Assembly (NCBI RefSeq): GCF_001625305.1
Contig: NW_017804120.1
Location: 1,477,239-1,541,238 of the forward strand
Direction: 5' to 3'
From: Branchiostoma belcheri
Lineage: Eukaryota; Chordata; Leptocardii; Amphioxiformes; Branchiostomatidae
Length of the DNA stretch: 64,000 bases
The translations under genes and the position numbers were made by a program. Below the pieces are notes generated by a model. It saw only the letters and a list, made by a program, of their open reading frames with translations, was not told the DNA's origin and made no database searches. How positions within the stretch are numbered: the first letter of the stretch is position 1; every line of letters starts with the position of its first letter. Positions 19,913 through 31,240 of this stretch are shown one piece after another.

Positions 19913-20344
19913 TATGCTTAAAAGGCCTGGCTAGAACACTGCTATACACTGTCTCTTGTATTAGGTGACCTAACTGTAGTTTACAAAATATACCAGTCGT
20001 TGCCACAATCTGTTAATAATTGTTGTGCTATTAAGTTTCAATTAATAATATAATATCTATTTTACCTAAAAAATTTTAAGTTTGAAGCTGTCAAGACAGG
20101 TCTTTATACACTGAGGATGCACCATTTTCTTTTGTCTCGTTCACTTGATTTTGATTTGATTCATGACCTGAGATACAGAAATCAATCTACAGAGATGAAA
20201 AAATCCATAAAACGGTGAAAAATCCATCAGCCGAGGGGGACAGTTGACCGAGTTTGGAAGACGCCAGGAATAAGGTTAATTGAGATGTGTTGTGATACAA
20301 AACTGTACAGGAAAAAAGACGGTCAAAAGTTAACATAGAAATCT

Positions 20345-20494
20345 GTGTTGGTACATTCATTATGAAGTAAAGACTCAACTTTAACTGCCAACACTACAAA
20401 CATGAAAATTTCAGGTAAGTCCCAATTCATTTTTTATTAGTAGTGTTGGAAGTTGAAGTTTTGTCTTTATTTCATAATGGATTCCATGTCAACA
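20345..20494. mobile_element. Foldback element, about 52 bp imperfect arms
   Basis: Left arm 20345-20397 and right arm 20440-20494 are inverted copies (ATTCATTATGAAGTAAAGAC against its inverse with mismatches) around a 42 bp spacer. Confidence 0.65.
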
Positions 20495-21345
20495 CCAAAC
20501 TGAGTAGTATTAAAAAAAATTAATGTATATAATAGGACTAAATAACCATTATGTAGTTCTTCTATGTCATTCTTATGATTTCTCAATACGTGTATTGTCA
20601 AATTATTTATTATTTACTTTAAACCATCAACAAAACCCATCCTCATTTTCCCATGTTAAACTTATAGAAATAATTATACAAAAAGGAAATTATTCGAAGA
20701 GCCGACACATTAGGGAAAAAGCTGGAACTTTCATCTTCCACTCAAAACTCACAAGTACAGTAAGACAAGAAAACAAACAAATGAATTAAAATCTAATAGA
20801 AAATTTATAAGTCATGCAATAAAATGAATACATCACTCTTATAATTGCTTAAGCTTGTTCCTCCCTTTCATATGACTAGTCTTGCAATAAAAATTATTGG
20901 TTTTTGAGTACTTTTTAGAATTTGCAATGAACTTCACAATATCATTTTATAAAATTCCCTACTAATACTAATTTTTGTATGATGTAATACAAGAAAACAA
21001 ATGAATTAGAATCCAAACATGAAATGTAAGTCCTGCAATGAAATGAATAAAATCATACATGTATGATCATTCATTTTGTTGTTATTTCATGAAAAATCCC
21101 TCCTAACATTATTAGTGGAACGGTCCTTAAGCTTTCAGCGACTTTCAAAGCAAACGCAGCTACAAGCAGCTGCAGCCGCGAGTTATGACAGATGCCACCT
21201 GTATCTCCAACCTATCCGTCATAGACAGGTAGTTTGCGTTGTCCTATTAGTATGTATAAAGGGCAGGGGAGAGGAGTGGTGAACCAAATCTGTCTTTTTG
21301 ACAAGAGAAACCACACCATCGTAAATCACCCGCGCCGAATGACTC
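20495..21345. other. Unassigned, with a weak direct duplication
   Basis: Words such as AAGAAAACAAA-GAATTA-AATC and TGCAAT-AAATGAATA recur near 20766 and 20992, suggesting an old 226 bp duplication. A short GC-rich patch at 21120-21240 has no supported gene. Confidence 0.3.
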
Positions 21346-22385
21346 CAAGCTATCAAATGTGAGAAGAAGAACCAGAAAGCCAATTTATTAAAGGTTGTGT
21401 CTTAAAGGCATCCAGTGTAGTTTTTAGGGCTTGGAAACCCTATTTTTCAAAACCAATATTCTCAGTAATTTATCTGCATATTGAGTTGAAACCACACTGT
21501 CTCTATGTATATTGACCCTCATGGAGCAAAACTTACCAAAATTCTGACGGAAAAATAGTTACTGGAAGGGCCCTGCGCTGATATTTAGGGTACCACCCGG
21601 AAAATAAAGGACCAATCTTGGGCTTGTTTCTGCAGTTTTAAGTACCCAAAGTATGAAATAATGATAGAAATGTTCTGATGTGAAGCAGTATGTGTCAATA
21701 TCATAAAGATTGCCTTATTCAAAATATTTCCAGTTTTGCTACCCTGAAATCACATTGGATGTCTTTAACAGGTGAATCTATATTTGTGACATATTCTTTG
21801 AAAATTTGTTGGTCGAGTTTCAAGTGATATATTTTTACCTTGAGTGAAGGAAGAAAAATTATGCCCTGTAGCTATCAAATGTGAGAAGAAGAACCAGAAA
21901 GCCAATTTATTAAAGGTTGCATCTTAACAGGTGCATCTATATTTGTGACATATTCTTTGAACATTCCTCTTTGTCAGGTTGGTCGAGTTTCAAGTGATAT
22001 AATTTCACCTTGAGTGAAAGAAGAAAAATTATGCCCTGTAGCTATCAAATGTGAGAAGAAGAACCAGAAAGCAAATTTACTAAAGGTTGCATCTTTACAG
22101 GTGCATCTATATTTGTGACATACTCTTTGAAATTCCTCTTCGTAAGGTTGGTCAAGTTTCAAATGATATATTTTTACCTTGAGTGAAAGAAGAAATATGA
22201 TGCCCTGTAGCTATCAAATGTGAGAAGAAGAACCAGAAAGCCAATTTATTAAAGGTTGCATCTTTACAGGTGCATCTATATTTCTGACATATTCTTTGAA
22301 AATTCCTCTTTGTCAGGTTGGTCGAGTTTCAAATGATATATTTTTAGCCTGAGTGAAAGAAGAAATATGATGCCCTCTAACCATA
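21346..22385. repeat. Tandem array, about 170 bp unit, four copies, one invaded
   Basis: Units begin GCTATCAAATGTGAGAAGAA (21348, 21871, 22041, 22210). Unit 1 holds the MITE at 21406-21764; unit 2 shows the empty TTAA site. Confidence 0.9.
21406..21764. mobile_element. TTAA-flanked MITE, family M copy 3
   Basis: AGGCATCCAGTG and CATTGGATGTCT ends with TTAA at 21402-21405 and 21765-21768. The single TTAA in the next tandem unit (21924-21927) is the pre-insertion site. Confidence 0.93.
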
Positions 22386-22666
22386 ATGAGTTTCTGAGCT
22401 AGTGATTTACCTCCAAGTCAGCAAAAAATAGGCAAGCTGATCATGATATTTTGCTGGAAGGAATATGTTACAAGCATCTCCAAATGCATTTTCTTGTGGC
22501 AAAACAAAAAAAATATTCTGGATGAGGAAATCTGTCTAATATTGATATTTACTACCATTTCGTATTACACTTTTGTCATCATTTCATACTTAAGACATTT
22601 CAAATATGGTATGAAAGACCAAACAACAAGCCTATAATATGAAACAAGCAAAATCAAAATCAAACT

Positions 22667-22870
22667 AGAAAGGTAACATTTGCCAAGCAAATGCATATCA
22701 ATGGTGACAGGAGTCTAAACCCCTACTGCTATAAAAATGCAACATGATGTAACCCAACACCAGTTACCATGGTGATAGACTGTCTGGTTCAGGTCATTGA
22801 CCTTTAGTGTTTGGAGAAGAGGAAACTGCACAAAAACAATACGTTTTCCTTCGGTAGACATTAAAAATAC
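22667..22870. mobile_element. Hairpin-ended element, TTTGC family
   Basis: It starts AAACTAGAAAGGTAACATTT with a CATTTGCC-AAGCAAATG hairpin and ends AAAAACAATACGTTTTCCTT plus CGGTAGACAT. The middle includes ACACCAGTTACCATGGTGAT. It has an internal deletion removing the 5' match to the 3' arm. Confidence 0.7.
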
Positions 22871-23269
22871 CACTTTTCTGTCCAATTCTAACAATTTTCA
22901 TTCAAATATTCCAAATTTGTGACTTTTCTGGTGTACATGTACCAGTGCCACTGTGTCAAAGTAATAGTGTGCAAGAAACACAGGTCTAGCGATCTGTCTA
23001 CATTACATTCCCATACAACTGGCAGACAAAATGTGCTTCCTACATCCAGAAAATTGCTTCCTGTGCATGGGATATGATGACTAAAGGCACTTTAGCTTAT
23101 CGCTCGACCTACACACATGAAAGCTGACCTTCTATCCATCTGGTAAATGGCTAGCACATTACGGACAGCACGGGAAATGGCTTTTAACATTACTATAGTC
23201 TGTTACCGAAATTCAAATAATGCTTGACAGAGAGAGCAAAACTAGGAAAAGCATGGGAGCTGATCTAGA
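22871..23269. other. No recognised feature
   Basis: AT-rich; no gene or repeat recognised. Confidence 0.25.
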
Positions 23270-23277
23270 ATACTGAA

Positions 23278-23570
23278 CTTTATGTCCTACCTGGGCCGCG
23301 ATTACGTTCGATACGGGTGTTCCGGCCCGTGTGATAACTAGCGGTACGGCCCGGGGGTTCTTTACGCGTACGGCCCGGGCCTTCCAAATGTTCCGTGGAA
23401 CGATTCGAACGCATTTCGGCCTAACCGCGTGCACCGACTTCGAAATTCGAATACAAAATTCGGACGTTGGAATTGATGTTGTCGCATTTTTTTTGGTTTA
23501 GGGACACCAAATTCTCGCTCATTTCGCATTGAAAGGTGCGTTTTCTTGGGTGGGTATGACATAAATAAAT
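23278..23570. mobile_element. GC-rich repeat, family L copy 1
   Basis: Imperfect inverted ends TTTATGTCCTACC and GGGTATGACATAAA. It contains GGCCGCGATTACGTTCGATA and GGGCCTTCCAAATGTTCC. An inverted second copy lies at 38395-38680. Confidence 0.65.
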
Positions 23571-23700
23571 TACAACACGGTGTATTCCGCATCACCCTCA
23601 GTCCCAACCCTCCCGCGGATCGGATCTCCCTCCGGCCTTCGGGCGATCCGACGCGCGGTCGGGCTGGTACCTCGGGCGATACGGAATACACCGTGTTGTA
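23571..23700. mobile_element. 130 bp GC-rich TIR element
   Basis: Inverted 23 nt ends starting TACAACACGGTGTATTCCG enclose a GC-rich core with TCCGGCCTTCGGGCGATCCG. It abuts the right end of the family L copy; the copy at 38395 lacks it. Confidence 0.75.
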
Positions 23701-23954
23701 TTCTATATATATCAGGGGAACTGACATTATTAAATTTTGTGACTTAATATGATCTTATTCATTGCTAAAGAAAGATAATACAGTCCAAACTGTATCAGGG
23801 GACCGATAAAATGTGGTCTATGTGGATAGGTGGTCACTATAGACAGGATTCTATTAATAATTGCTTGTGTCAATGGGGAAAAGTGGTCACAATGGCCAGG
23901 TGGTCCTTATGTAGAGGTGGTCACTAGTACAGGTTTGACATACTCAATCTGGGT

Positions 23955-24172
23955 TATACTTTACATTCAATAAATTTTGAACTTTTATTAATCAAACCAC
24001 TGTATTGATATTGTAAAAACTTAATATATTCGTTATTACTACGAAGACAAGGACTAAAATTCTTCAACTGTTGGGGCCTAAATATGAGCACCCAGTTAAT
24101 TTGGACTCTAAAAATCCTGTTGTGTTTTTTTGCAAATCAGAAAAAAATGAAGAGGCGAATCCAATAACCAAC
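23955..24172. mobile_element. Truncated family A MITE (right half)
   Basis: TTTTGAACTTTTATTAATCA and GCAAATCAGAAAAAAATGAA with GAGGCGAATCCAATAACCAA match the right half of the second subfamily; the GGCC end is lost. Confidence 0.65.
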
Positions 24173-24634
24173 ACTGATTAGTTCTTTAAAAATGCACACG
24201 TACATTTTTGCCAGACAGCCAAATACAAGAAAGGCTCTGAAACTTTCCTTCTTGCTTGTAAACTTCTCTTTTCCCTAGATGCAAACTCTTGAAGCATATA
24301 CTTTTATGTCAAACCTTTAATTAGTCCAGGAGGTCCCACTATATGTACAATGAAGAAAGATGGGAGTTTTAAAGTAACACACAAGTCTTCCACCTTACAC
24401 TTGGGCGCTATTAATTAATGATGGATACGTGCATCGGTTGTCAGACGTATTGCCCATAAAGCGCCCGTACGGCCATTACGGAACGTTCTCAAGTCGTAAA
24501 ACAGCGCGTGTAAGGACGACCTTTGACCTGCTGGAGGTATCGCCATTACTCCCCGAACCCACTTTAAAAATGCATTGAAAGAGACTCGACTGTTTGTGAA
24601 ATGGCTTGCGGGGAATTTTCTGCGGTGAATTTAC
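24173..24634. other. Unassigned, GC-richer patch
   Basis: 24410-24600 is GC-richer with several CpG, without a convincing ORF or splice structure. Could be an undetected exon or promoter. Confidence 0.2.
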
Positions 24635-24945
24635 GGACTAGGAAAAAATGTTGTGTTTCCTGTTTCCCGACTGATCCTTGAAAAAAAAAAAGATGACCCT
24701 AGTCTTTTTTTTGTGGACAAACAAGGGACATAAATTTTTTACCTTTTCTAGCTCCATGATCTGACACCTGAGTAAAGAAACGTTTTACAAACAGTTTTCC
24801 AACATTGACATTGAAAATGTAAGTGTCCTCATGCAAGTTGGATCATTAGCTATATATAGTTAGGTCACAAAAAAAATAAGAAAAATAAGATCCCTAATTT
24901 TTTCAGGACTGAAACAGGAAACACAAAATTTTTTCAAGCAGGATT
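24635..24945. mobile_element. Family D element, copy 2
   Basis: CTAGGAAAAAATGTTGTGTTT and, at the other end, GAAACAGGAAACACAAAATT. Internal TCCATGATCTGACACCTGAG is shared with other copies. Confidence 0.65.
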
Positions 24946-25764
24946 CAGTTTAGCACACTGAAGCACTCAGAGAAGACAGATGCTATATGTACAGTTGAGT
25001 GTTCTATATATTAGCTACATGTAGCTAGCCTAACTAAAAGTTTTTTCTTTCATCTCAATTTTGTTTGATGTAATTAAAAATATAACACCATGAGAAGGTA
25101 CAACAATCTTAGGAATATCCTCCAGGAATGTTTGAAAATCTCGACCCTCTGAAATGCTATTTTTCCTTGGCACTCTATTACATTTTCAGGCAATCTGGCA
25201 TTGAACTTAACACTGTAACTGTTACACAATTATTTTTTTTACATAACACTTTACCAATGAATTCAGGATAAGAAATAATGTACTACAAAACGTGTACATT
25301 GAATTAATGCTCCTCAAAGAATTTCAGGAACAATGCTTAATGTTGAATTAAAGTGGACAACTATGATTAATGGTGAATTAAAATGGCTCACTATACTATC
25401 TATAGTAAAACTATAAGCCTCAAGGAAAAGAGCATGCTTTACCATTCTTCAGTGCATTTCAATACCATCATACCCACAGGATATACATTTTGTAATCACA
25501 GTAAAACTAAAAGTAACATCACCCTTCAAGCCATTACAACTAATGCATAAATGAATACTTACTCTTCGATTTATCTGTTTTCACCCACTTTGCTACACTG
25601 ATAACAGTGAATAAACGTTCGTCTTTCCTCAAATACAACTAACGAGGGGGTAAACAGTGCTTCTTGTTGACTTTGTAAACAGGTAAACAATGTATGTGTA
25701 TCGACCACCTGTTTCTGACAAACATTAGTAATGGAACAAGCAAATAAGTCTTAGAGCATTATGC
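24946..25764. other. No recognised feature
   Basis: AT-rich. Short repeated phrases (TTAATG-TGAATTAAA-TGG) near 25340-25385. No gene recognised. Confidence 0.25.
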
Positions 25765-26115
25765 AAAATGTAAAATTGGGACTGTGCAGGTATTTCTGAT
25801 GTCTACCTGTACCTAATTAATAAATAACCTGCACTGGTTCATGTACCGGGTATATGCAGGTTAGTGCAGGTAAAATTGGAGCTGTGCAGGTATTTCTGAT
25901 GTCTACCTGTACCTAACCTGCACTGGTCCATGTACTGGGTATATACAGGTTAGTGCAGGTAAAATTGGGGCTGTGCAGGTATTTCTGATGTCTACCTGAA
26001 CCTAACCTGCACTGGTCCATGTACTGGGTATATGCAGGTTAGTGCAGGTAGAATTGGAGCTGTGCAGGTATTTCTGGTGTCTACCTGCACTTACCTGCAC
26101 TGGGCCATGTACTGG
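25765..26115. repeat. Minisatellite, 89 bp unit, about 3.5 copies
   Basis: TAAAATTGGAGCTGTGCAGG and TATTTCTGATGTCTACCTG recur with starts near 25771, 25871, 25960 and 26049 (first unit has an 11 bp insertion). The same unit occurs at 29101-29330 and 45915-45990. Confidence 0.92.
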
Positions 26116-26259
26116 GTTTAGTAAGAGTGTGTCGATTTTTATTTTCCTTTTTGAGGCCATAGGGGCAGTGGGTTGATACACATTAATTGTAATTCATTGT
26201 GTATAGGGCATTGTCCCTTTCCTTCCAAGTTGCTTTTTTTCCCCCCAACTGAAAAAATC

Positions 26260-27275
26260 TCACCAATTTTACATGTGGTTTGAGTGAAAAAGAAAGAACC
26301 TTTTCCAAGAACACAATGTCTAGCCAAAAATATAGCTAAACACCAAATAGAATTCAAAGAAAGCTGGAATGATTCAAAGAATTCAAAGAAACTTAACAAT
26401 TTGTCACTTTTTAATACCTGCCAGTAGAGCTGTGTACAAATTTTAGGTACAGGTACAGGTACACAGGTTTAGGTACAGGTCCAGACCTGAACCTGTACCT
26501 GAACAATTCGACCAATTTATATGCTCTTCTGAACTCCTGTAATAACAAGAAAAACATTGATAGGTTTAATTTTTGTTTATGGAGAATGTTCAGATAAAAT
26601 ATAGGTAAAAGTAAAGATGTTTTTGTTTTCATGAACACATTGTCCTTACACAGGGACCCATTGTTAACCAGCTATTTACACATTTGAGGTCACAAATAGG
26701 CATAAAATTGGTGTGAAATTGTTTAGGTACAGTACCGGTACTGAGGGATTAGGTATTTTGGACCTGTACCTAATCAATTTTTCCGGTACAGTATCGGTAC
26801 TGCGTACCGGTACACAGCTCTACCTGCCAGTGGTTAGAGTGAGGAAAGTGCCTTTCCCAAGGACACAACGTCTAGCCAAAACAATTTACTTGAATTTACT
26901 TCAATTTACTTGAAACTTAATTTTGACAATATCATTTTTTACACTTGGTTTGAGTTAGAAAAGTGCCTTTCCCAAGGACACAACGTCTAGCCAAATTACT
27001 TTAAACAGTCAAATACCAAAGAGAATTCAAAGAAACTTCAGTTGAAAAGTCATCAATTTTTGTAGCCTGCAGCAACTTCAATTTATGGTGAAAATTAATT
27101 TTGACAATTCATCATTTTTTTACACGTGATTTGTGTAACAAAAGTGTCTTTCCCAAGGACACAACGTCTAGCCAAATTACTTTAAACAGTCAAATACCAA
27201 AGAGAATTCAACGAAACTTCAGGTGAACAGTCATCAATTTTTGTAGCCTGCAGCAACTTTAATTTACGGTGAAAC
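26260..27275. repeat. Tandem array with CCCAAGGACACAACGTCTAG word
   Basis: AAAGTGCCTTTCCCAAGGAC with ACAACGTCTAGCCAAA recurs near 26843, 26957 and 27145 (period 113 then 188 bp), with a diverged unit near 26287. The hAT-like MITE 26425-26822 sits inside. Confidence 0.8.
26425..26822. mobile_element. hAT-like MITE with exact 8 bp duplication
   Basis: Ends TAGAGCTGTGTAC and GTACACAGCTCTA are flanked by CCTGCCAG at 26417-26424 and 26823-26830. The interior is built from AGGTACAGG and CCTGTACCT words, similar in design to family E. Confidence 0.92.
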
Positions 27276-27574
27276 TTTGCAACACTAGGATCACGATCAA
27301 TGTGAAACGCCGAGAGGAGGGCTTTGGTTGGTAATTTACATCGCAGCACAGGTTTTATCTTTTCCCAACACGTGGCTGAGACAAACGGGATCTTAACTCC
27401 GCACGTTTCTTAACTCCTTCAGCAGTCCTCAAGTGTTCCCACTTGAACTTGAAGACGTGAGGTGGAAACACTTGGAAGTTAGACAGCAGGAGGTCTCATT
27501 TAACTCATTTCCCACTTGCTAAATTCAGACCATTCCAGGACTGGGGTACATTACGATACCATTTTACTGACTTA

Positions 27575-27973
27575 GGCCATGTTGATTTGATTATATGGAT
27601 GACATCCTCCGGGAGCCCCAAAACTGATGCGCGTGTGTGAATAAAAAAAACGTTTTGCAAAAAAAAAAAGTTCTTTTCATTATGAAATCTACGTGGTCAT
27701 GAGGGTTGAGCAAATGGCACAGAATATAGTTTGGCGAATAATCTAGTCTTCAAGTTCATTTCTTTACAGTTTCGTCTTTTTTCGTTTAATTTTGGCATTC
27801 TACGACATTGGTATAGTTTTTACCAATTTTTTTTGTAACTTATGGTATATTTTTGCTCATTTTGCAACTGTTTTGTACGATTTACAGTATGGTTGAAAAC
27901 TCTTTTTTTTTTGGAAACGGCTGAAAATTCATGCGTGCGCGGATGTCATCCATATAATCAAATCAACATGGCC
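27575..27973. mobile_element. Harbinger-like MITE, family C
   Basis: GGCCATGTTGATTTGATTAT and ATAATCAAATCAACATGGCC with TTA on both sides (27572-27574, 27974-27976). Confidence 0.93.
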
Positions 27974-28690
27974 TTACTGTAGAAAGCTATAATTTAGTAG
28001 GGCCAGATTTGGGCAATTTTTGCAGTGGCCAGCATTTCAATTTCCGAGATAAATCTGTAAATTGGTCTTGAAAATATAATACTATTGCATTTTAAATTTT
28101 TGTACCTGCAGTACTACATGTAGCTACAGGATTGTAGCCTTTTTTTCATCATCTCAATTTTCTTTGATGTACATGTACATTATGTCCCTGGGCATAATTC
28201 TGAAATCTTGACCCTCTGAAACACTATTTCCTGTATTTTGCGGGGAAAATTTTGGCAGACTACGGCTAAGCTTAGTTAAATGACAATATCATCTCTTTGC
28301 ATATCTTAACACGTGATGTTTTTTCTTTGTCAAAGATGACAAATTGGGCAAAATTTTGTCACCAGCAGCAAAATTCTGTCAAATGACCAAAATACACGAC
28401 ACTGGCTAAAACAGTAATTACCAGTGTCATAAATTCATAACACCAAAACTTATTGTAAAGCAACTGTAACATTTTGACAGTTTACAGTACTTTAAACAAC
28501 AGCCTAATAGGATCTGACCCATTAAAACCATATAAAGTTACCCCTACCAGACTGTTGTTAATTTGTTGAAAGTTCTGGCATGTGTTTACATGGTGTAACC
28601 CTGTAATGGCCTCATTAACACTGAAGCATGCTGTTTAACAGACCTTCCTCTTACTATTGGGTTTTACTAGCACTGGTGGCCCTAAGAGAA
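27974..28690. other. Unassigned
   Basis: AT-rich. AAAGATGAC-AATTGGGCAAA near 28335 echoes an old dispersed repeat at 9240-9295 (inverse). Confidence 0.3.
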
Positions 28691-28729
28691 AACAGGGCTC
28701 GAAATACTGGGTGCATAATATGCACCTCA

Positions 28730-29097
28730 GGCCACACCAATTTAATTTCTTGGTTAACGGATTTTTCTAGAAAAATAATGGAGTGGGCGGGCGAAAAATA
28801 GATAAAAATAAAAACAGGCCTAGGCATCCTATTATGACCCAAAATAGTACGATAGGAGCCATGAAGTCAACACACCAGGCTGGTTCAAAATTTAAACAAT
28901 GAATTTTCAACTTTTAATGATATCACTGCATTGAAAGATGGAATAACTGTAACAACTAGGATGAAAAGGACTGTTTTCAACTGTTCAGAGCAAAATATGA
29001 GCATTTTGCAGTTGATTCTGAATTTTTATTTTATTTCCAAATCAGAAAAAAATGAAGCGGGCGAATTCGTTAACCAAGAAATTAAATTGGTGTGGCC
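28730..29097. mobile_element. Harbinger-like MITE, family A
   Basis: GGCCACACCAATTTAATTTC and AAATTGGTGTGGCC; flanks TCA and TTA. Confidence 0.92.
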
Positions 29098-29353
29098 TTA
29101 GTGCAGGTAAAATTGGGACTGTGCAGGTATTTCTAATGCCTACCTGCACCTAATAAAAAATAAACTGCACTAGTCCATGTTCTGGGTATATGCACCTTAG
29201 TGCAGGTAAAATTGGAGCTGTGCAGGTATTTCTGATGTCTACCTGCACCTAACCTGCACTGGTCCATGTACTGGGTACAGTATATGCAGGTAAAATTGGA
29301 GCTGTGCAGGTAAAATTGGAGCTTTGATTCCATTGATAGACCAAATTTGTGAG

Positions 29354-29570
29354 GACCTGCAAGGGGGGCCCCGACAACGCTCTACGCTGAATTCGTAAAC
29401 CTCTCGATTACGCTTAACGATAAATTCCTAGTGGCTACAATGCATTATGTAGAATTAAAACGCCGAATACGCTCTACGCAAAAATATTAGAGCGGTCCGT
29501 CTACGCTCTACGTAGAATTAAAACGGTCGATTACGCTCTACGGAAAAGGGTTTGCGGGCCCCCATTTATC
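29354..29570. mobile_element. GGGCCTGCA element, TACGCTCTACG type, copy 1
   Basis: It starts AGGACCTGCAAGGGGGGCCC and ends TTTGCGGGCCCCC. Inside, TACGCTCTACG and TAGAATTAAAACG recur. The second copy is 47644-47862. Confidence 0.75.
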
Positions 29571-29625
29571 TAGTGCAAGTAATTTTCAATGTGCAAGTAT
29601 GCATGGAAAAGTATTTCTAGCCCTG

Positions 29626-30354
29626 TTTCCCTGTTACTGAAACACTGGGGATAATCAAGTCCAGACTACAGCAAGGAAATGTCATCAAAATCTCTCTAGG
29701 TACTCTTGACACTTGACCTGTATGTGTACACATCAAATGCTTAAATACATTTCAGGAATACTTCCCATTTTAAAGACATGATTTAATTTTTGGCAGAAAG
29801 TTGGTGTCTGTGTTCAGTGTTCTGCATCAATGTTGGCTGATTCTAATCGTCAGTGTTTGAAGAAAACTTAGTGATTTTTGTGGTAACTTCTTGGCGGCAT
29901 ATATTTTACATCTTGGAGTTATCATTATAGCATGAATGAGTTCTGGTAGCTGTGTATGAAATAAGCGATGTTTATCATCTTTTAAATCTTGTAAAATAAT
30001 AATTGCTTATCTATAAATAATATAATAAAAGGACATGAACTTCAAAATCGGTGTTCTTGCCTTGTTGTGTCACCCAGCTACTTTTTGGATAAGAAGACCA
30101 CTTGTCTAAGAAGACCAGATTTTATAGGTCTCCAGGCTGGTCTTCTTATACAACTTTGGCTGTATATATGTGTAAGTTGAATTAGACAAGTGCACTGACC
30201 TATGTATTGGGTTTATATATAAATGTAGTTGAATATGGAATTTTATTAGCTGCATTGACTGTGAAGTGTAAAAGATATGATGACAAAATTCCTAAATTCT
30301 GAGTGGTGCAGGTAAATTTTGTCTGGTACAGGCAAAATTGTTTTCCTGGGAAAA
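29626..30354. other. Unassigned
   Basis: Short repeated AAGAAGACCA words near 30090-30150. No gene or transposon end recognised. Confidence 0.25.
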
Positions 30355-30620
30355 TTGTTTTCCTAGAAAAAGCTGCCAACCCTAGTCTTTTTTGGGTGAC
30401 CTCCTGCAAGAGACATAAATTTTTCGAACTGATCAACCTTTTCTAGCTCCATGATCTGACACCCAAGTGATGAAAGTTAACTTGCATGACACTTATATTT
30501 TTCAATGTCAATGAAAAATGTACATTATGTTTCTGAAACATAATGTACATTATTGGTTTTCCAACATTGACATTGAAAACATAAGTGTCATGCAAGTTTT
30601 ATTTTGTTAAACTGTATTGT
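30355..30620. repeat. Family D fragment with hairpin
   Basis: TCCATGATCTGACACC is followed by an inverted pair around 30505-30560 (AATGTACATTATGTTTC and its inverse), a rearranged family D right half. Confidence 0.5.
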
Positions 30621-30871
30621 ACAATTCTTTTGCTAGGCTTAAAGCCGCCTAATCTTAAATGTTACCCGAATCATTCTGAGGGCCCTTAACTCACAGCCTA
30701 ACCCCGTAACCAATAAAGCGTTGGTTGGTAGTCAAACTGCTACTTCAGTTTGCTAAAGGTTAATGACCTTGACCACACATGTGGCCAGTTACTTGCCTGG
30801 TCTTCTGTAGGGAAATAAAAGCCGACAACCGAAGTGTCGGTCCCTCTTAAGAACCCCAGGTCTTCCTGTAG

Positions 30872-31240
30872 GGCCTAGGAAAAAAAATGTTGTGTTTCCT
30901 GTTTCAGTCCTGAAAAAATTAGGGTCGGTAGGTAGGGATTTTTTTTCTTTTTCCTTTTTTTTTAGACTTCAGTGGTATCTATATAGGGGTCCGACTTATA
31001 CAGTACAGTTTAACAAAGTAAAATTTGCATGAGGACACTTTTATTTTCAATGTCAATGTTAGAAAACCAATTGTACAACATTTTATCACTCAGGTGTCAG
31101 ATCATGGAGCTAGAAAAGGTTGATCAGCTCGAAATTTATGTCCCTTGCAGGGGTCTACCCCAGAAAAAAAGTCTAGGGTCGGCAGGTTTTTCTATGGTCA
31201 GTTGGGAAACAGAAAACACAATATTTTTTTTTCCTAGGCC
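30872..31240. mobile_element. Family D element, copy 3
   Basis: Ends GGCCTAGGAAAAAAAATGTT and ATTTTTTTTTCCTAGGCC. Flanked by two about 48 bp direct copies of GTCGGTCCCTCT-AAGAAC-CCAGG sequence (30825-30873, 31241-31295). Further family D pieces follow at 31320-31560 and 31860-31965. Confidence 0.75.

Larger units (their letters stand above)
19135..19941. mobile_element. hAT-like element, family K copy 2 with nested MITE
   Basis: GAAACTCATAACCCCCTGAG through CTGGCTAGAACACTG parallels 10300-10519. It is split by a MITE at 19223-19602 and carries an expanded 21 bp array at 19665-19912. The left end is truncated. Confidence 0.7.
28693..29625. mobile_element. Composite hAT-like element, family O, heavily nested
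   Basis: CAGGGCTCGAAATACTGGG starts it and TATTTCTAGCCCTG ends it. Between lie the MITE 28730-29097, two-plus units of the 89 bp minisatellite (29101-29330) and the element 29354-29570. Confidence 0.55.

Noticed and set aside
21195..21245. Candidate first exon of syntrophin on the minus strand (MTDRLEIQ then GTGGCA)
   Set aside because: The frame and phase would fit, but the donor is weak, the peptide is too short to compare, and 9 kb of intron separates it from the next exon.
25765..26115. Considered as a CRISPR-like repeat array
   Set aside because: Units are directly adjacent 89 bp tandem repeats without unique spacers, and the DNA is eukaryotic.
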